Part shown: positions 18,092-28,116 of the stretch, piece by piece
Position numbering within the stretch: the first letter of the stretch is position 1
Layout of the letters: each line of letters begins with the position of its first letter
Source: Sporanaerobacter acetigenes DSM 13106
GTDB lineage: Bacteria; Bacillota; Clostridia; Tissierellales; Sporanaerobacteraceae
Assembly: GCF_900130025.1 (NCBI RefSeq)
Contig: NZ_FQXR01000007.1
Span: forward strand, 1-64,000
Reading direction: 5' to 3'
Length of the DNA stretch: 64,000 nt
Made by a program: the position numbers and the translations under genes
Notes under the pieces: generated by a model
Told to the model about the DNA's origin: nothing
Databases searched by the model: none
What the model saw: the letters and a program-made list of their open reading frames with translations, nothing else

Positions 18092-18114
18092 TATATAATG
18101 TAGGGAGTGTTAAT

Positions 18115-18831
18115 ATGGTGGAACCCAAGTACAAAAGAGTAGTATTAAAACTTAGTGGAGAAGCATTGTCAGGTGAAAAAGGATTTGGACTAGATGAAAA
18201 TACAATTGTGAATATTTCTGAAGAGATAAAAAAACTTCAAGAGATAGGTGTAGAAGTATCAATAGTTGTAGGAGGCGGCAATTTCTGGAGAGGAAGAAGT
18301 GCAAAGGAAATGGATAGAACAACATCTGATTATATGGGGATGTTAGGTACTGTTATAAATGCTCTTGCACTTCAAGATGCGCTAGAAAAGATAAATGTAA
18401 TTACTAGAGTTCAAAGTGCTATTGAAATGAGGCAAATCGCAGAACCTTATATTAGAAGAAAGGCAATAAGACATTTAGAAAAAGGAAGAGTAGTCATATT
18501 TGCAGCCGGATCTGGTAATCCATATTTTTCCACAGATACTGCAGCAGCACTGAGGGCAGCTGAAATAGAAGCTGATGTAATACTTCTAGCTAAGAAAGGT
18601 GTCGATGGAGTTTATGATTCAGATCCTCACAAAAATTACAATGCTAAAAAATTTCAACAATTAAGATATATAGATGTACTAAATATGGGATTAGGAGTTA
18701 TGGATTCTACCGCTACGTCTCTTTGTATGGATAATGAGATACCTTTAATAGTATTTGGTATTGACAAACCTGACAATATTGTAAAGGTTGTTTTAGGCGA
18801 AAAAATAGGTACTGAAGTAAAGGAGGAGTGA
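18115..18831 (+). CDS. pyrH: UMP kinase
   Basis: 238 residues of the amino-acid-kinase fold. Signature stretches include [26 protein letters not shown] and [13 protein letters not shown]-like [13 protein letters not shown]. It phosphorylates UMP to UDP for RNA and DNA precursors. The rpsB-tsf-pyrH-frr order is conserved across bacteria, but here pyrH has its own promoter-like elements after a hairpin. frr follows four bases after the stop. Confidence 0.97.
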   Translation: MVEPKYKRVVLKLSGEALSGEKGFGLDENTIVNISEEIKKLQEIGVEVSIVVGGGNFWRGRSAKEMDRTTSDYMGMLGTVINALALQDALEKINVITRVQSAIEMRQIAEPYIRRKAIRHLEKGRVVIFAAGSGNPYFSTDTAAALRAAEIEADVILLAKKGVDGVYDSDPHKNYNAKKFQQLRYIDVLNMGLGVMDSTATSLCMDNEIPLIVFGIDKPDNIVKVVLGEKIGTEVKEE

Positions 18832-18834
18832 TGT

Positions 18835-19392
18835 ATGTATTTAGATGTTCATAAAGAGGCTGAAGAAAAGATGAAAAAAACTATAAGTGTGTACAAAGAT
18901 GAGCTTATAGGTATCAGAGCTGGAAGAGCTAATCCAGCGTTATTAGATAAAATAAGTATTGATTATTATGGCGTTTTAACGCCTTTAAATCAAGTTGCAA
19001 GTGTTTCAGCACCAGAACCAAGACTATTGGTTATTCAACCTTGGGATGTTAATACTGTGCCTCAAATAGAAAAAGCTATATTAAAGTCTGACTTGGGCTT
19101 AAACCCCTCCAATGATGGAAAATTGATAAGACTCCCTATTCCTCAATTAACCGAAGATAGAAGAAAAGAACTTGTAAAGATTGTTAAAAAAAGTGCGGAA
19201 AATGCTAAAGTAGCCATTAGAAATAGTAGAAGGGAAGCAAATGACAAATTAAAAAAAATGGAAAAAAACAAAGAAATTAGTGAAGACGATAGAAAGATAG
19301 CGGAAGATGAGATTCAAGAAATAACAGATAAATATATTTTGGAAGTAGATGAATTGACTGAAAAGAAGGAAGCTGAATTGATGGAAGTTTAA
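18835..19392 (+). CDS. frr: Ribosome recycling factor
   Basis: 185 residues, the standard length. Conserved features include [14 protein letters not shown] near residue 27 and the RRDANDKLKK-type helix (here [14 protein letters not shown]). With EF-G it splits post-termination ribosomes. It is translated from ATG 18835, with an AAGGAGGAGTG ribosome binding site that overlaps the end of pyrH, and is closed by a strong hairpin. Confidence 0.98.
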   Translation: MYLDVHKEAEEKMKKTISVYKDELIGIRAGRANPALLDKISIDYYGVLTPLNQVASVSAPEPRLLVIQPWDVNTVPQIEKAILKSDLGLNPSNDGKLIRLPIPQLTEDRRKELVKIVKKSAENAKVAIRNSRREANDKLKKMEKNKEISEDDRKIAEDEIQEITDKYILEVDELTEKKEAELMEV

Positions 19393-19416
19393 AAATTATT
19401 TAATATTTACTCTTTT

Positions 19417-19456
19417 ATTAAAACCCCTTCTTCTTTAAAAGAGAAGGGGTTTTAAT
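19417..19456 (+). terminator. Terminator after frr
   Basis: A 15-bp stem (19417-19431 with 19442-19456), containing AAAACCCCTTCT and its complement, encloses a 10-base loop. The T residues are inside the descending arm and only short AT sequence follows, so efficiency may be moderate. Confidence 0.75.
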
Positions 19457-19483
19457 AAGTTTAAATAATTGGAGGAAATTGAT

Positions 19484-20233
19484 ATGCAAGATAGAAAAGT
19501 AGTTATAGAAGAATTGAAATCACAAATAGATAAGGATAAATTACCTTCCCATGTAGCAATTATAATGGATGGAAATGGTAGGTGGGCACAAAAAAAGCAT
19601 TTACCTAGAACGGCAGGTCATAAAGAAGGAATGGAAAGAGTCAAAGAAATTGTAGAAGTTGCTTCAAATTTAGGTATAAAATACTTATCTCTTTATGCCT
19701 TTTCTACAGAAAATTGGAAAAGACCAGAAGAAGAGGTAAATGGACTCATGAAGTTGTTAGTTCAATATTTGAGAATGGAACTAAACAATTTAAATAAAAA
19801 TAATGTTAAGATAAAAACATTAGGAAACATAGACGGTTTACCCAAATTGCCAAGAGAAGAAGTCATAAGGGCAGTAGAACTAACAAAAAATAACAACAAA
19901 ATGGTTTTAAACATTGCATTAAATTATGGTGGAAGAAATGAAATCGTTACAGGTGTAAAGAATATTTTAAAAGATGTGAAAATGGGTAAAATGGAGATAG
20001 AAGATTTAACTGAAGAAAATTTTCAAGAGTATCTTTACACAATAAGTCAGCCAGATCCTGATTTATTGATAAGACCTAGCGGTGAATTGAGAATAAGCAA
20101 TTTCATGTTATATCAAATTGCTTATACAGAATTTTGGTTTTCTAATATATATTGGCCAGATTTTAGAGAAGAAAATTTTTATCAGGCAATTATAGACTAT
20201 CAGAAAAGAGATAGAAGATATGGGGGAATTTAA
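19484..20233 (+). CDS. uppS: Undecaprenyl diphosphate synthase (isoprenyl transferase)
   Basis: 249 residues of the cis-prenyltransferase family. The catalytic aspartate D29 sits in IIMDGNGRWAQ, followed by GHKEGMER and the C-terminal RPSGELRISNFMLYQ. It makes the C55 lipid carrier for peptidoglycan synthesis. ATG 19484 follows a GGAGGA Shine-Dalgarno; the in-frame ATG at 19469 lies upstream of that site. cdsA begins immediately after the stop. Confidence 0.97.
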   Translation: MQDRKVVIEELKSQIDKDKLPSHVAIIMDGNGRWAQKKHLPRTAGHKEGMERVKEIVEVASNLGIKYLSLYAFSTENWKRPEEEVNGLMKLLVQYLRMELNNLNKNNVKIKTLGNIDGLPKLPREEVIRAVELTKNNNKMVLNIALNYGGRNEIVTGVKNILKDVKMGKMEIEDLTEENFQEYLYTISQPDPDLLIRPSGELRISNFMLYQIAYTEFWFSNIYWPDFREENFYQAIIDYQKRDRRYGGI

Positions 20234-21013
20234 GTGAAAGAATTAATTATTAGGAGTATAAGTGGACTTATTGGAGTGTTATTACTTATACTGATAGCTT
20301 CTAAAGGTGGTTTAATATTAGATATTGGAATTCTTTTTGTATCTTTAGTTGGAACATATGAATTTTATAAGGCATTAGATAAGAAAGGTTATAGAACTAT
20401 AAAAATTCTTGGGTACTTATTTTGTATTATTCTGTTTTTGGATGTTATAAATATCAAGTGGGCTGATTTAGATTTTGCTTTTTTTATGAGCATAATAGCT
20501 TCTCTATTGATATTTGTATTTGATAAGGATATGGATGTAAAAGACATAGCATTGACTTTAATGGGAATTCTCTACGTTCCATTTCTCATGTTTCATATAA
20601 CATATTTAGACAATACTAAGTATATTTGGCTAATATTCATTACTGCTTGGGGAACGGATACTTTTGCATATATATTTGGGAATCTATTTGGTAAGAAAAA
20701 ATTGTGTCCTAAACTTAGTCCAAATAAGACTATAGAAGGTTCTTTAGGAGGAATATTGGGAAGTTTAATTTTATCTATAATTTTTGCTAAATATTTTGAG
20801 TTAGGCCCCATATGGAAAATAATAATATTATCAATTATAGCTTCTATAATGGCACAATTGGGAGATTTAACTGCTTCAAGAATAAAACGCGTTACTGGTA
20901 TTAAAGATTATGGTTATATTATGCCTGGTCATGGTGGTATTTTAGATAGATTTGATAGCATACTTTTTACTGCACCAATAGTATATTATTATGTAAAATA
21001 TTTTTTATTGTAG
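20234..21013 (+). CDS. cdsA: Phosphatidate cytidylyltransferase
   Basis: 259 residues with about seven membrane helices and the CDP-DAG synthase signature towards the C-terminus (SPNKTIEGSLGG, then SRIKRVTGIKDYG and PGHGGILDRFDS). It activates phosphatidic acid to CDP-diacylglycerol for phospholipid synthesis. GTG 20234 directly follows the uppS stop and uses the GGGGGAA ribosome binding site inside uppS. In most Firmicutes dxr comes next; here it is absent and rseP follows. Confidence 0.96.
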   Translation: MKELIIRSISGLIGVLLLILIASKGGLILDIGILFVSLVGTYEFYKALDKKGYRTIKILGYLFCIILFLDVINIKWADLDFAFFMSIIASLLIFVFDKDMDVKDIALTLMGILYVPFLMFHITYLDNTKYIWLIFITAWGTDTFAYIFGNLFGKKKLCPKLSPNKTIEGSLGGILGSLILSIIFAKYFELGPIWKIIILSIIASIMAQLGDLTASRIKRVTGIKDYGYIMPGHGGILDRFDSILFTAPIVYYYVKYFLL

Positions 21014-21029
21014 ATAGGTGGTGTATTAA

Positions 21030-22046
21030 TTGACTACAGCATTATCAGCTATATTTGTATTTATGCTTGTGATAGTAGTTCATGAATTTGGACATTTTAT
21101 CACTGCAAAAATGGTAGGAATCAAAGTTCATGAGTTTTCAATAGGAATGGGTCCCAAGCTTTTTCATAAAAAAGGTGAAGAGACAGATTACTATTTAAGA
21201 GCTTTTCCAATTGGTGGATATGTTAGAATGGAAGGCGAAGATGAAAGTTCTGATGATCCTCGTAGTTTTAATAAAAAGCCTGCATGGGCCAGAATTTTAG
21301 TAGTAGCTGCAGGTGCAATAATGAATTTTATATTAGCTATAGTTGTATTTACAATAGTTGCTTATAATACTGGTACTCCAACGACGGTCATAGATGAAGT
21401 AATTAAGGACTCACCTGCATATGAAGTTGGCATTAAAACAGGAGACAAAATCATAAGAATAAACAATATTGAAACAAAAAATTGGAAGTCTATAGTTAAA
21501 GAAATTAGCAATAGTGACTCAAAAAAAGATATGAATATTACTGTGATTAGAAATTCGAAAAATGTAGATTTTGTGCTAAGACCGAAATATGATGAAGAAA
21601 GTAAGAAAGTTATCATCGGAATAGTACCTAAATCAGAAAAGAGTTTTATTTCTTCTGTAAAAAATGGATTTGAAACTACAGGTACAGTATTGGGATTAAT
21701 GTTTCAGTTTTTGAGGATGCTTTTCAGAGGTCAGGTAAAATCAGATGATTTATCAGGTCCTATTGGAGTTATTTACACAGTAGGGGAAGCAGCAAAATAT
21801 GGTTTCATAAATGTATTGTATTTACTTGGGTTTATTAGTGTAAATTTAGGATTTTTTAACTTGTTGCCTATACCAGCACTAGATGGTAGTAGAATATTAT
21901 TTTTGTTAATTGAATTGTTTAGAGGAAAACCAATGAATCCAGAAAAAGAAGGTTTTGTACATTTTATTGGATTTGTATTACTTTTAGCTTTGATGGTATT
22001 TGTTACTTATTCAGATATAGTTAGATTTCAATTATTTAGAAGGTGA
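21030..22046 (+). CDS. rseP: Site-2 zinc metalloprotease RseP/RasP
   Basis: 338 residues. The zinc site HEFGH is at about 18-22 in the first membrane helix, a PDZ domain occupies roughly 110-190, and the second metal motif is LLPIPALDG. It cleaves membrane-embedded substrates such as anti-sigma factors and signal peptides. TTG 21030 is used as start, with ATAGGTGGTG upstream. The gene lies 16 bases after cdsA and 5 before ispG. Confidence 0.95.
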   Translation: MTTALSAIFVFMLVIVVHEFGHFITAKMVGIKVHEFSIGMGPKLFHKKGEETDYYLRAFPIGGYVRMEGEDESSDDPRSFNKKPAWARILVVAAGAIMNFILAIVVFTIVAYNTGTPTTVIDEVIKDSPAYEVGIKTGDKIIRINNIETKNWKSIVKEISNSDSKKDMNITVIRNSKNVDFVLRPKYDEESKKVIIGIVPKSEKSFISSVKNGFETTGTVLGLMFQFLRMLFRGQVKSDDLSGPIGVIYTVGEAAKYGFINVLYLLGFISVNLGFFNLLPIPALDGSRILFLLIELFRGKPMNPEKEGFVHFIGFVLLLALMVFVTYSDIVRFQLFRR

Positions 22047-22051
22047 TATAA

Positions 22052-23107
22052 ATGGATAGAAGAAAAACTATTAAGATAAAAGTTGGAAATGTGGAAGTAG
22101 GGGGAAATAGCCCTATTTCTGTTCAGTCTATGACGAATACTGACACTAGAGATGTTAAAAGTACTGTAAAACAAATAAAAGCACTTGAAGAAGCACATTG
22201 TGATATTGTTCGTATAGCAGTACCTGATATGGAAGCAGCTTTAGCAATAAAAGAAATCAGAAAAGAAACAAATATACCTATTATTGCTGATGTTCAGTTT
22301 GATTATAGATTGGCTATAGAATCAGTAAAAAATGGTGTAGATTGTTTAAGAATAAATCCAGGCAATATTGGCTCTGAAGGAAGAGTCAAAGAAGTTGTAA
22401 AAATATGCAAAGAAAGAGATATACCTATACGAATAGGAGTAAATTCTGGCTCATTAAGCAAAACAGCATTAGAAAAGTATGACGGAGTAAATGAAAATTC
22501 AATGGTTTATAGTGCTTTAGAGAACATAAAAATATTAGAAGATATGAATTTTAACAATATAAAAATTTCACTAAAAGCTACAAATGTATCTTTGACTATA
22601 AAGTCATATATGAAAATGGCAGAATATGTAGATTATCCTTTTCATTTAGGTATAACTGAAGCTGGACCTTTATGGAATGGTACAGTTAAGTCTTCTGTAG
22701 GAATAGGAGCGTTATTAGCCATGGGATTAGGGGATACAATAAGAGTTTCTTTGACGGGAGACCCAGTTGAAGAAGTACGAGTAGGTAGAGAAATACTTAA
22801 ATCTTTAAATTTATTAAATGATGGAATTGAAATTATTTCATGTCCAACTTGTGGGAGAACTCAAATAGAATTAATAAAATTAGTAGAAGAAGTACAGGAA
22901 AGACTTAACAAAGTGGAAATTCACAGGCCTTTAAAGATTGCTATTATGGGCTGTGCTGTCAATGGGCCAGGTGAGGCTAGAGAAGCTGACATTGGAATTG
23001 CTGGAGGTAAAGGCTGTGGCCTTATTTTTAAAAATGGTGAAATAATAAAAAAAGTAAAAGAAAAAGAATTAATTGAAGAATTGATTAAAGAAATTGAAAA
23101 AATGTAA
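22052..23107 (+). CDS. ispG: 4-hydroxy-3-methylbut-2-enyl-diphosphate synthase (flavodoxin)
   Basis: 351 residues. The three [4Fe-4S] cysteines are at C264 and C267 (SCPTCGRT) and C301 (GCAVNGPGE), and the TIM-barrel start has SVQSMTNTDTRD. It performs the penultimate step of the MEP isoprenoid pathway. Another MEP gene, dxr, would normally be two genes upstream but is missing here. The presence of ispG implies that dxr, or a substitute for it, lies elsewhere. Confidence 0.97.
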   Translation: MDRRKTIKIKVGNVEVGGNSPISVQSMTNTDTRDVKSTVKQIKALEEAHCDIVRIAVPDMEAALAIKEIRKETNIPIIADVQFDYRLAIESVKNGVDCLRINPGNIGSEGRVKEVVKICKERDIPIRIGVNSGSLSKTALEKYDGVNENSMVYSALENIKILEDMNFNNIKISLKATNVSLTIKSYMKMAEYVDYPFHLGITEAGPLWNGTVKSSVGIGALLAMGLGDTIRVSLTGDPVEEVRVGREILKSLNLLNDGIEIISCPTCGRTQIELIKLVEEVQERLNKVEIHRPLKIAIMGCAVNGPGEAREADIGIAGGKGCGLIFKNGEIIKKVKEKELIEELIKEIEKM

Positions 23108-23187
23108 ATTTGATAAATCAAATATCTAAAGTTGATAATGCTATTGAGATATCCCAATAAGTATAAAGGGGGTAGAAATTTTAACAA

Positions 23188-26100
23188 ATGGTGAAAGAGA
23201 CAAAATTAGTAGATTTGCTTAATAAAAAAGAAATTAGATTAGATTTAAGTGAGTTACAAAATGTATATATAAGAGATGTATTTTTGGATTCAAATGTAAG
23301 AAGTTTATCGTTACAATTAGTTTCAAAATTTTTAGTTAATGAAGGAGAATTAATTAAACTTCAAGAGGTATTAAAAACAAAATTGCCTAAATTTGAGGAT
23401 ATTGAAGTGAATATTTTGTATGATATTGATGAAAAAGATTTGAATCTTATCATGAATAAATACTGGGCAAATTTAGTTTGTTTTATAGAAAAAGAGATTC
23501 CGTCTAGCAGTGGCTGGATAAAAAACTTAGAATGGAAAATGGAAGGTACTAATTTTATTCTAATTTGTGATAGTGAAGTTATATCTTATGCTTTAAAGAA
23601 AAACAATATTGAAAAAATGATAAGCCAAAAAATAAAAAAAGAACTAGGAATAAATGTAGTAGTTACAGTAAGTTTTGTAGCCAATAGTGTTGATATGGAT
23701 GAACTTTTAATAAAAAAAATAGAAGAAGAGGAAAAAGAATTAGCTCAAAATATTGCTATAGATGAAAATAGCAATGACATTAAAGATGGGAAGGAAGCAT
23801 TTAACAAAAACACTAATTATATTTATGGAAAAAATATAGAAGGGGATTTAACGAAGCTATGCAATATAGATTCAAATACTGGTACTGCTATAGTTGAAGG
23901 AGAACTATTTCAAATAGAATCAAGGGAAATAAAAGGCGGGAAGATTCTTTTTACATTTAATATAACGGATTATACAAATTCTATTACCGTAAAAGCATTT
24001 ATAAAGAAAAAAGATAAAGAAGAGTTTGAATTCTATATTAAAGAAGGTGTTTTTGCAAAAATTGAAGGGGATGTAATATATGACAATTATTCTAGAAGTC
24101 TTGCAATAATATTGAAGAATCTAAATACTATAGAAAAGATCGGAAGAAAAGATAATTCTGCTGATAAAAGAGTAGAACTTCATTTACATACTCAAATGAG
24201 TGCTATGGATGGAATAACTAGTTTTTCGCGTATGGCTAAAAGAGCTAAAGACTGGGGACATAGTGCAATAGCTATAACAGATCACGGAGTGGTACAAAGT
24301 TTTCCTGAAGGGATGGAAGCAAGTAAGAAATATGATTTAAAAGTAATATATGGATTAGAAGGATATTTAGTAAATGATATAAGGTCTATAGTCACTAATT
24401 GCAAAGGAAGAAGTTTAAATACAGAGTATGTTGTATTTGATATAGAAACTACAGGATTTTCGCCTATAAACAATAAAATAACTGAAATTGGAGCTGTCAA
24501 AATAAAAAATGGAGAAATTATAGATAGATATAGTCAATTAATTAATCCAGAAGTTCCAATACCTGAAAAAATAGTAGACTTGACTGGTATAACTGATGAA
24601 CTTGTTAGAAATAAGCCAACAATAGATAATATATTACCTGGTTTTTACAATTTCATTGAAGGCTCTGTATTGGTAGCACATAATGCTTCTTTTGATGTGG
24701 GGTTTATAAGACAAAACTTATCTAAATTAGGAATTGATATTGAAAATCCAGTACTAGATACTTTGGAACTAACTCGTAATCTATTTCCAGAATTAAAAAG
24801 TCATAAGTTAAATATAGTGGCGAAACATTTAAACGTAAGTTTAGAAAATCATCATAGGGCAGTAGATGATGCGGAGGCTACTGCTCATATATTTTTGAAA
24901 TGTAAAAATATTTTATCAGAAAAAGGGATTAAAAAATTAGATGAAGTAAATACAAAATTAGCAAATAACAAAAATGGATATAAGGAAGAAACGTATCATG
25001 TAATAATATTGGTTAAGAACTATATAGGATTAAGAAATCTTTATGAAATAGTCTCTGATGCTCATTTAAAATATTTTTATCGAAAACCAAGAATTCCTAA
25101 ATCAATTTTAGTGCAACACAGAGAAGGGCTTATAATTGGGAGTGCTTGTGAAGCTGGCGAACTTTATAAAGGTTTACTCAAAAATAGGGATTATAATGAA
25201 ATAAGAGAAATTGTTAATTTTTATGATTATTTAGAGATACAACCAATAGGAAATAATAAACATTTAATAGCAGATGGAATGGTAAAAAACGAGGAAGAAT
25301 TGAGGAATATTAATAGAAAAATTCTATCTATAGGGAAAAAATATAATAAACCTGTTGTTGCAACTGGTGATGTTCATTTTCTAGATCCAGAAGATGAAAT
25401 TTATAGAAGAATACTTATGTATGGTCAAGGATTTAAAGATGCAGATAACCAACCTCCACTTTATTTCATGACTACAGATGAAATGCTAGAAGAATTTAGC
25501 TATTTAGGAGAAGAAGAGGCAAGAAAAGTTGTTATAGATAATACTAATTATATTGCTAATTTATGTGAAAAAATAATTCCTGTTCCTGATGGTACTTTTC
25601 CTCCCGTTATTGAGGGTTCAGAGGAACAATTGAGACAAATAACTAATGATAGAGCAATAGAAATATATGGCAATCCACTTCCAAGGATTGTTAAAGAAAG
25701 ACTTGATAAAGAATTAAATTCTATTATTAAAAATGGTTATGCTGTATTATATATAATTGCTCAAAAATTAGTTTGGAAATCATTAGAAGATGGGTATTTG
25801 GTAGGCTCAAGGGGTTCCGTAGGTTCATCTTTTGTTGCAACTATGAGTGGAATTACTGAAGTAAATCCATTAGTTCCTCATTATATATGTCCAAATTGTA
25901 AATATAGTGAATTTATAGAAGATGGTTCAATAGGATCTGGAGTTGATTTACCTGATAAAAATTGTCCTAGATGTGGTACAAAATTAAGAAAAGATGGACA
26001 TGATATACCTTTTGAGGTTTTTCTTGGATTTGAAGGAGATAAAGAACCAGATATAGATTTAAACTTTGCAGGAGAGTATCAACCAGTAGCGCATAAATAT

Positions 26101-27474
26101 ACTGAAGAGTTGTTTGGAAAAGGATATGTATTTAGAGCAGGAACAATTGGAACTATAGCAGAAAAAACAGCCTATGGATTTATAAAAAAATACTTTGATG
26201 AAAAAAACATATCTGTGCATCCAGCAGAAATTAATAGACTGGTTAAAGGACTCACTGGTATAAAGAGAACTTCAGGACAACATCCAGGGGGTGTAATGAT
26301 AGTACCAAAGTATAAAAATATTCATGATTTTACCCCTATTCAATATCCAGCAGATGATAAAAAATCGGGTGTTATAACTACTCATTTTGACTATCACTCA
26401 ATTAGTGGTAGGATATTGAAGCTCGATATACTAGGACATGATGTTCCATCTATTATTAGAATGCTTGAAGATATAACTGGTGTTGATCCACAAGGGATTC
26501 CGTTAGACGATTCTGAAACGATGAAGTTATTTACTAGCACTGAACCACTAGGAGTTACTAGTGAGGATATAAATTCAGAAGTAGGTACATTAGGTATTCC
26601 TGAATTTGGTACAAAATTTGTAAGACAAATGCTTATGGATACTAAACCTTCAACTTTTGCAGAACTAGTGAGAATTAGTGGCCTTTCTCATGGTACCGAT
26701 GTCTGGCTAAATAATGCTCAAGATTTAATAAAAAATGGAACTGCAAAATTGAGCAATGTAATTTCTACAAGAGATGATATCATGCTATTTCTTATTCATG
26801 AAGATCTTGATAAAAAAAGATCCTTTAAAATAATGGAAAAAGTTAGAAAGGGCAAGGGATTACCTGAAGAAGATGAAAATTATATGAGAGATAAAGGTAT
26901 TCCTGAATGGTATATAGGTTCTTGCAAGAAAATAAAATATATGTTTCCTAAAGCTCATGCTGTAGCCTATGTAATGATGTCTTATAGGATTGCTTATTTT
27001 AAAGTTCATTATCCTGAAGCTTTTTATGCAACATATTTTACAACTAAAGCAAGTGATTTTGATGCTGAACTTATACTTAAAGGTAAAGAAACTGTAAAAA
27101 GTAAGATTGCGGAGTTAGAATCTGCATCTTCAGATAAAACTGCTAAGGAAAAAAATCTTTTGACAGTATTAGAAGTAGTATTAGAAATGTATTGTAGGGG
27201 ATTTAAATTTGAAAAAGTAGATTTATATAAATCGGATAGTGATAAATTTATTATTGGTGAAGAGGGAATTATACCACCTTTAAAATCTTTACAGGGTATG
27301 GGTGAAACTGCTGCTAGAAATATTATAGAACAGAGGGAAAAAGGTAAGTTTATTTCTGCTGAGGACCTTATGAATAGAACTAAAGTCAGTAAGCCTGTTG
27401 TTGAAGTGTTAAAAAATCATGGCTGTCTTGATGATATACCTGATACAAATCAACTTAGTCTATTTAATATTTGA
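23188..27474 (+). CDS. polC: DNA polymerase III alpha subunit, PolC type
   Basis: 1428 residues, the usual PolC length. Order: N-terminal and OB domains, PHP domain with HLHTQMS near residue 332, inserted 3'-5' exonuclease with DIETTG near 418, a four-cysteine zinc site (CPNC...CPRC), the palm with catalytic aspartates in PDIDLNF (D955, D957), and the fingers and duplex-binding region to the end. It is the main replicative polymerase of low-GC Gram-positives. ATG 23188 is about 13 bases after GGGGGTAG, slightly long, but no better start is visible. Confidence 0.98.
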   Translation: MVKETKLVDLLNKKEIRLDLSELQNVYIRDVFLDSNVRSLSLQLVSKFLVNEGELIKLQEVLKTKLPKFEDIEVNILYDIDEKDLNLIMNKYWANLVCFIEKEIPSSSGWIKNLEWKMEGTNFILICDSEVISYALKKNNIEKMISQKIKKELGINVVVTVSFVANSVDMDELLIKKIEEEEKELAQNIAIDENSNDIKDGKEAFNKNTNYIYGKNIEGDLTKLCNIDSNTGTAIVEGELFQIESREIKGGKILFTFNITDYTNSITVKAFIKKKDKEEFEFYIKEGVFAKIEGDVIYDNYSRSLAIILKNLNTIEKIGRKDNSADKRVELHLHTQMSAMDGITSFSRMAKRAKDWGHSAIAITDHGVVQSFPEGMEASKKYDLKVIYGLEGYLVNDIRSIVTNCKGRSLNTEYVVFDIETTGFSPINNKITEIGAVKIKNGEIIDRYSQLINPEVPIPEKIVDLTGITDELVRNKPTIDNILPGFYNFIEGSVLVAHNASFDVGFIRQNLSKLGIDIENPVLDTLELTRNLFPELKSHKLNIVAKHLNVSLENHHRAVDDAEATAHIFLKCKNILSEKGIKKLDEVNTKLANNKNGYKEETYHVIILVKNYIGLRNLYEIVSDAHLKYFYRKPRIPKSILVQHREGLIIGSACEAGELYKGLLKNRDYNEIREIVNFYDYLEIQPIGNNKHLIADGMVKNEEELRNINRKILSIGKKYNKPVVATGDVHFLDPEDEIYRRILMYGQGFKDADNQPPLYFMTTDEMLEEFSYLGEEEARKVVIDNTNYIANLCEKIIPVPDGTFPPVIEGSEEQLRQITNDRAIEIYGNPLPRIVKERLDKELNSIIKNGYAVLYIIAQKLVWKSLEDGYLVGSRGSVGSSFVATMSGITEVNPLVPHYICPNCKYSEFIEDGSIGSGVDLPDKNCPRCGTKLRKDGHDIPFEVFLGFEGDKEPDIDLNFAGEYQPVAHKYTEELFGKGYVFRAGTIGTIAEKTAYGFIKKYFDEKNISVHPAEINRLVKGLTGIKRTSGQHPGGVMIVPKYKNIHDFTPIQYPADDKKSGVITTHFDYHSISGRILKLDILGHDVPSIIRMLEDITGVDPQGIPLDDSETMKLFTSTEPLGVTSEDINSEVGTLGIPEFGTKFVRQMLMDTKPSTFAELVRISGLSHGTDVWLNNAQDLIKNGTAKLSNVISTRDDIMLFLIHEDLDKKRSFKIMEKVRKGKGLPEEDENYMRDKGIPEWYIGSCKKIKYMFPKAHAVAYVMMSYRIAYFKVHYPEAFYATYFTTKASDFDAELILKGKETVKSKIAELESASSDKTAKEKNLLTVLEVVLEMYCRGFKFEKVDLYKSDSDKFIIGEEGIIPPLKSLQGMGETAARNIIEQREKGKFISAEDLMNRTKVSKPVVEVLKNHGCLDDIPDTNQLSLFNI

Positions 27475-27499
27475 TTTTTTCGCCGATAAATGCTATAAT
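27471..27499 (+). promoter_or_regulatory. Promoter of the rimP-nusA-infB operon
   Basis: TTGATT (27471-27476) and TATAAT (27494-27499) are spaced by 17 bases, and TGC directly before the -10 makes an extended -10. The -35 overlaps the polC stop codon. Expected transcript start is near 27506, which leaves a leader of about 130 bases. A TTGACA at 27504 has no well-spaced -10. Confidence 0.8.
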
Positions 27500-27537
27500 A
27501 ATGTTGACAAGAACTGATAAGTTTTAGCACTATAGGA

Positions 27538-27571
27538 TAAAGAGTGGGCAGACCCACTCTTTACTTTATTT
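27538..27571 (+). terminator. Leader hairpin upstream of rimP (possible attenuator)
   Basis: The stem AAAGAGTGGG / CCCACTCTTT (27538-27547 with 27552-27561, loop CAGA) is followed by a T-rich stretch. It lies inside the transcribed leader, after the promoter and before rimP, so it would act as an attenuator rather than as the polC terminator alone. The downstream operon encodes NusA, a pausing and termination factor, which makes feedback plausible but unproven. Confidence 0.6.
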
Positions 27572-27634
27572 CATGAGAAGGTATAAATACCAATATTTAA
27601 GAGGAAAATAGGGTTTAGAGGTGGAGGTGATTTT

Positions 27635-28099
27635 GTGAAAAAAAGAGATATAGTAAAAATTGTTGAGGAATTAAGTATTCCTATCATGGGAGAACTAGGA
27701 TTTGAGATTGTGGATATAGAATTTGTGAAAGAAGGTCCCAATAATTATTTGAGGATATTTATTGATAAACCAGGTGGAATAACAATAGATGATTGTCAAA
27801 AGGCAAGTGAAATTATAAGTGATAAATTAGATGAGATTGATCCCATAGATGTTAGCTATTATTTAGAAGTATCCTCACCAGGACTTGATAGGCCCCTAAA
27901 GACAAACAAAGATTTAAATAGAAACCTAGGAGAAGATATAGAAATAAAATTATATCAAGGTATTAATGGGAAGAAATTATATATGGGTAAATTTTTATCT
28001 TTTAATAATGACTGTATTGTTATATTGGATGATGAGAACAATGAAGTGGAATTGTCTAGAAAGAATATAGCTAAGATTAATCTAGCAATTAGATTTTAA
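27635..28099 (+). CDS. rimP: Ribosome maturation factor RimP
   Basis: 154 residues with the two-domain RimP layout: N-terminal part containing ELGFEIVDIEFVKEGPNNYLRIFID and a DCQ...S segment, plus YYLEVSSPGLDRPLK, then an SH3-like C-terminal domain. It helps mature the 30S subunit. GTG 27635 follows GGAGGTGAT at good spacing. It opens the conserved rimP-nusA-rnpM-infB operon. Confidence 0.96.
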   Translation: MKKRDIVKIVEELSIPIMGELGFEIVDIEFVKEGPNNYLRIFIDKPGGITIDDCQKASEIISDKLDEIDPIDVSYYLEVSSPGLDRPLKTNKDLNRNLGEDIEIKLYQGINGKKLYMGKFLSFNNDCIVILDDENNEVELSRKNIAKINLAIRF

Positions 28100-28116
28100 G
28101 GGAGGTTTTGAGAAAA

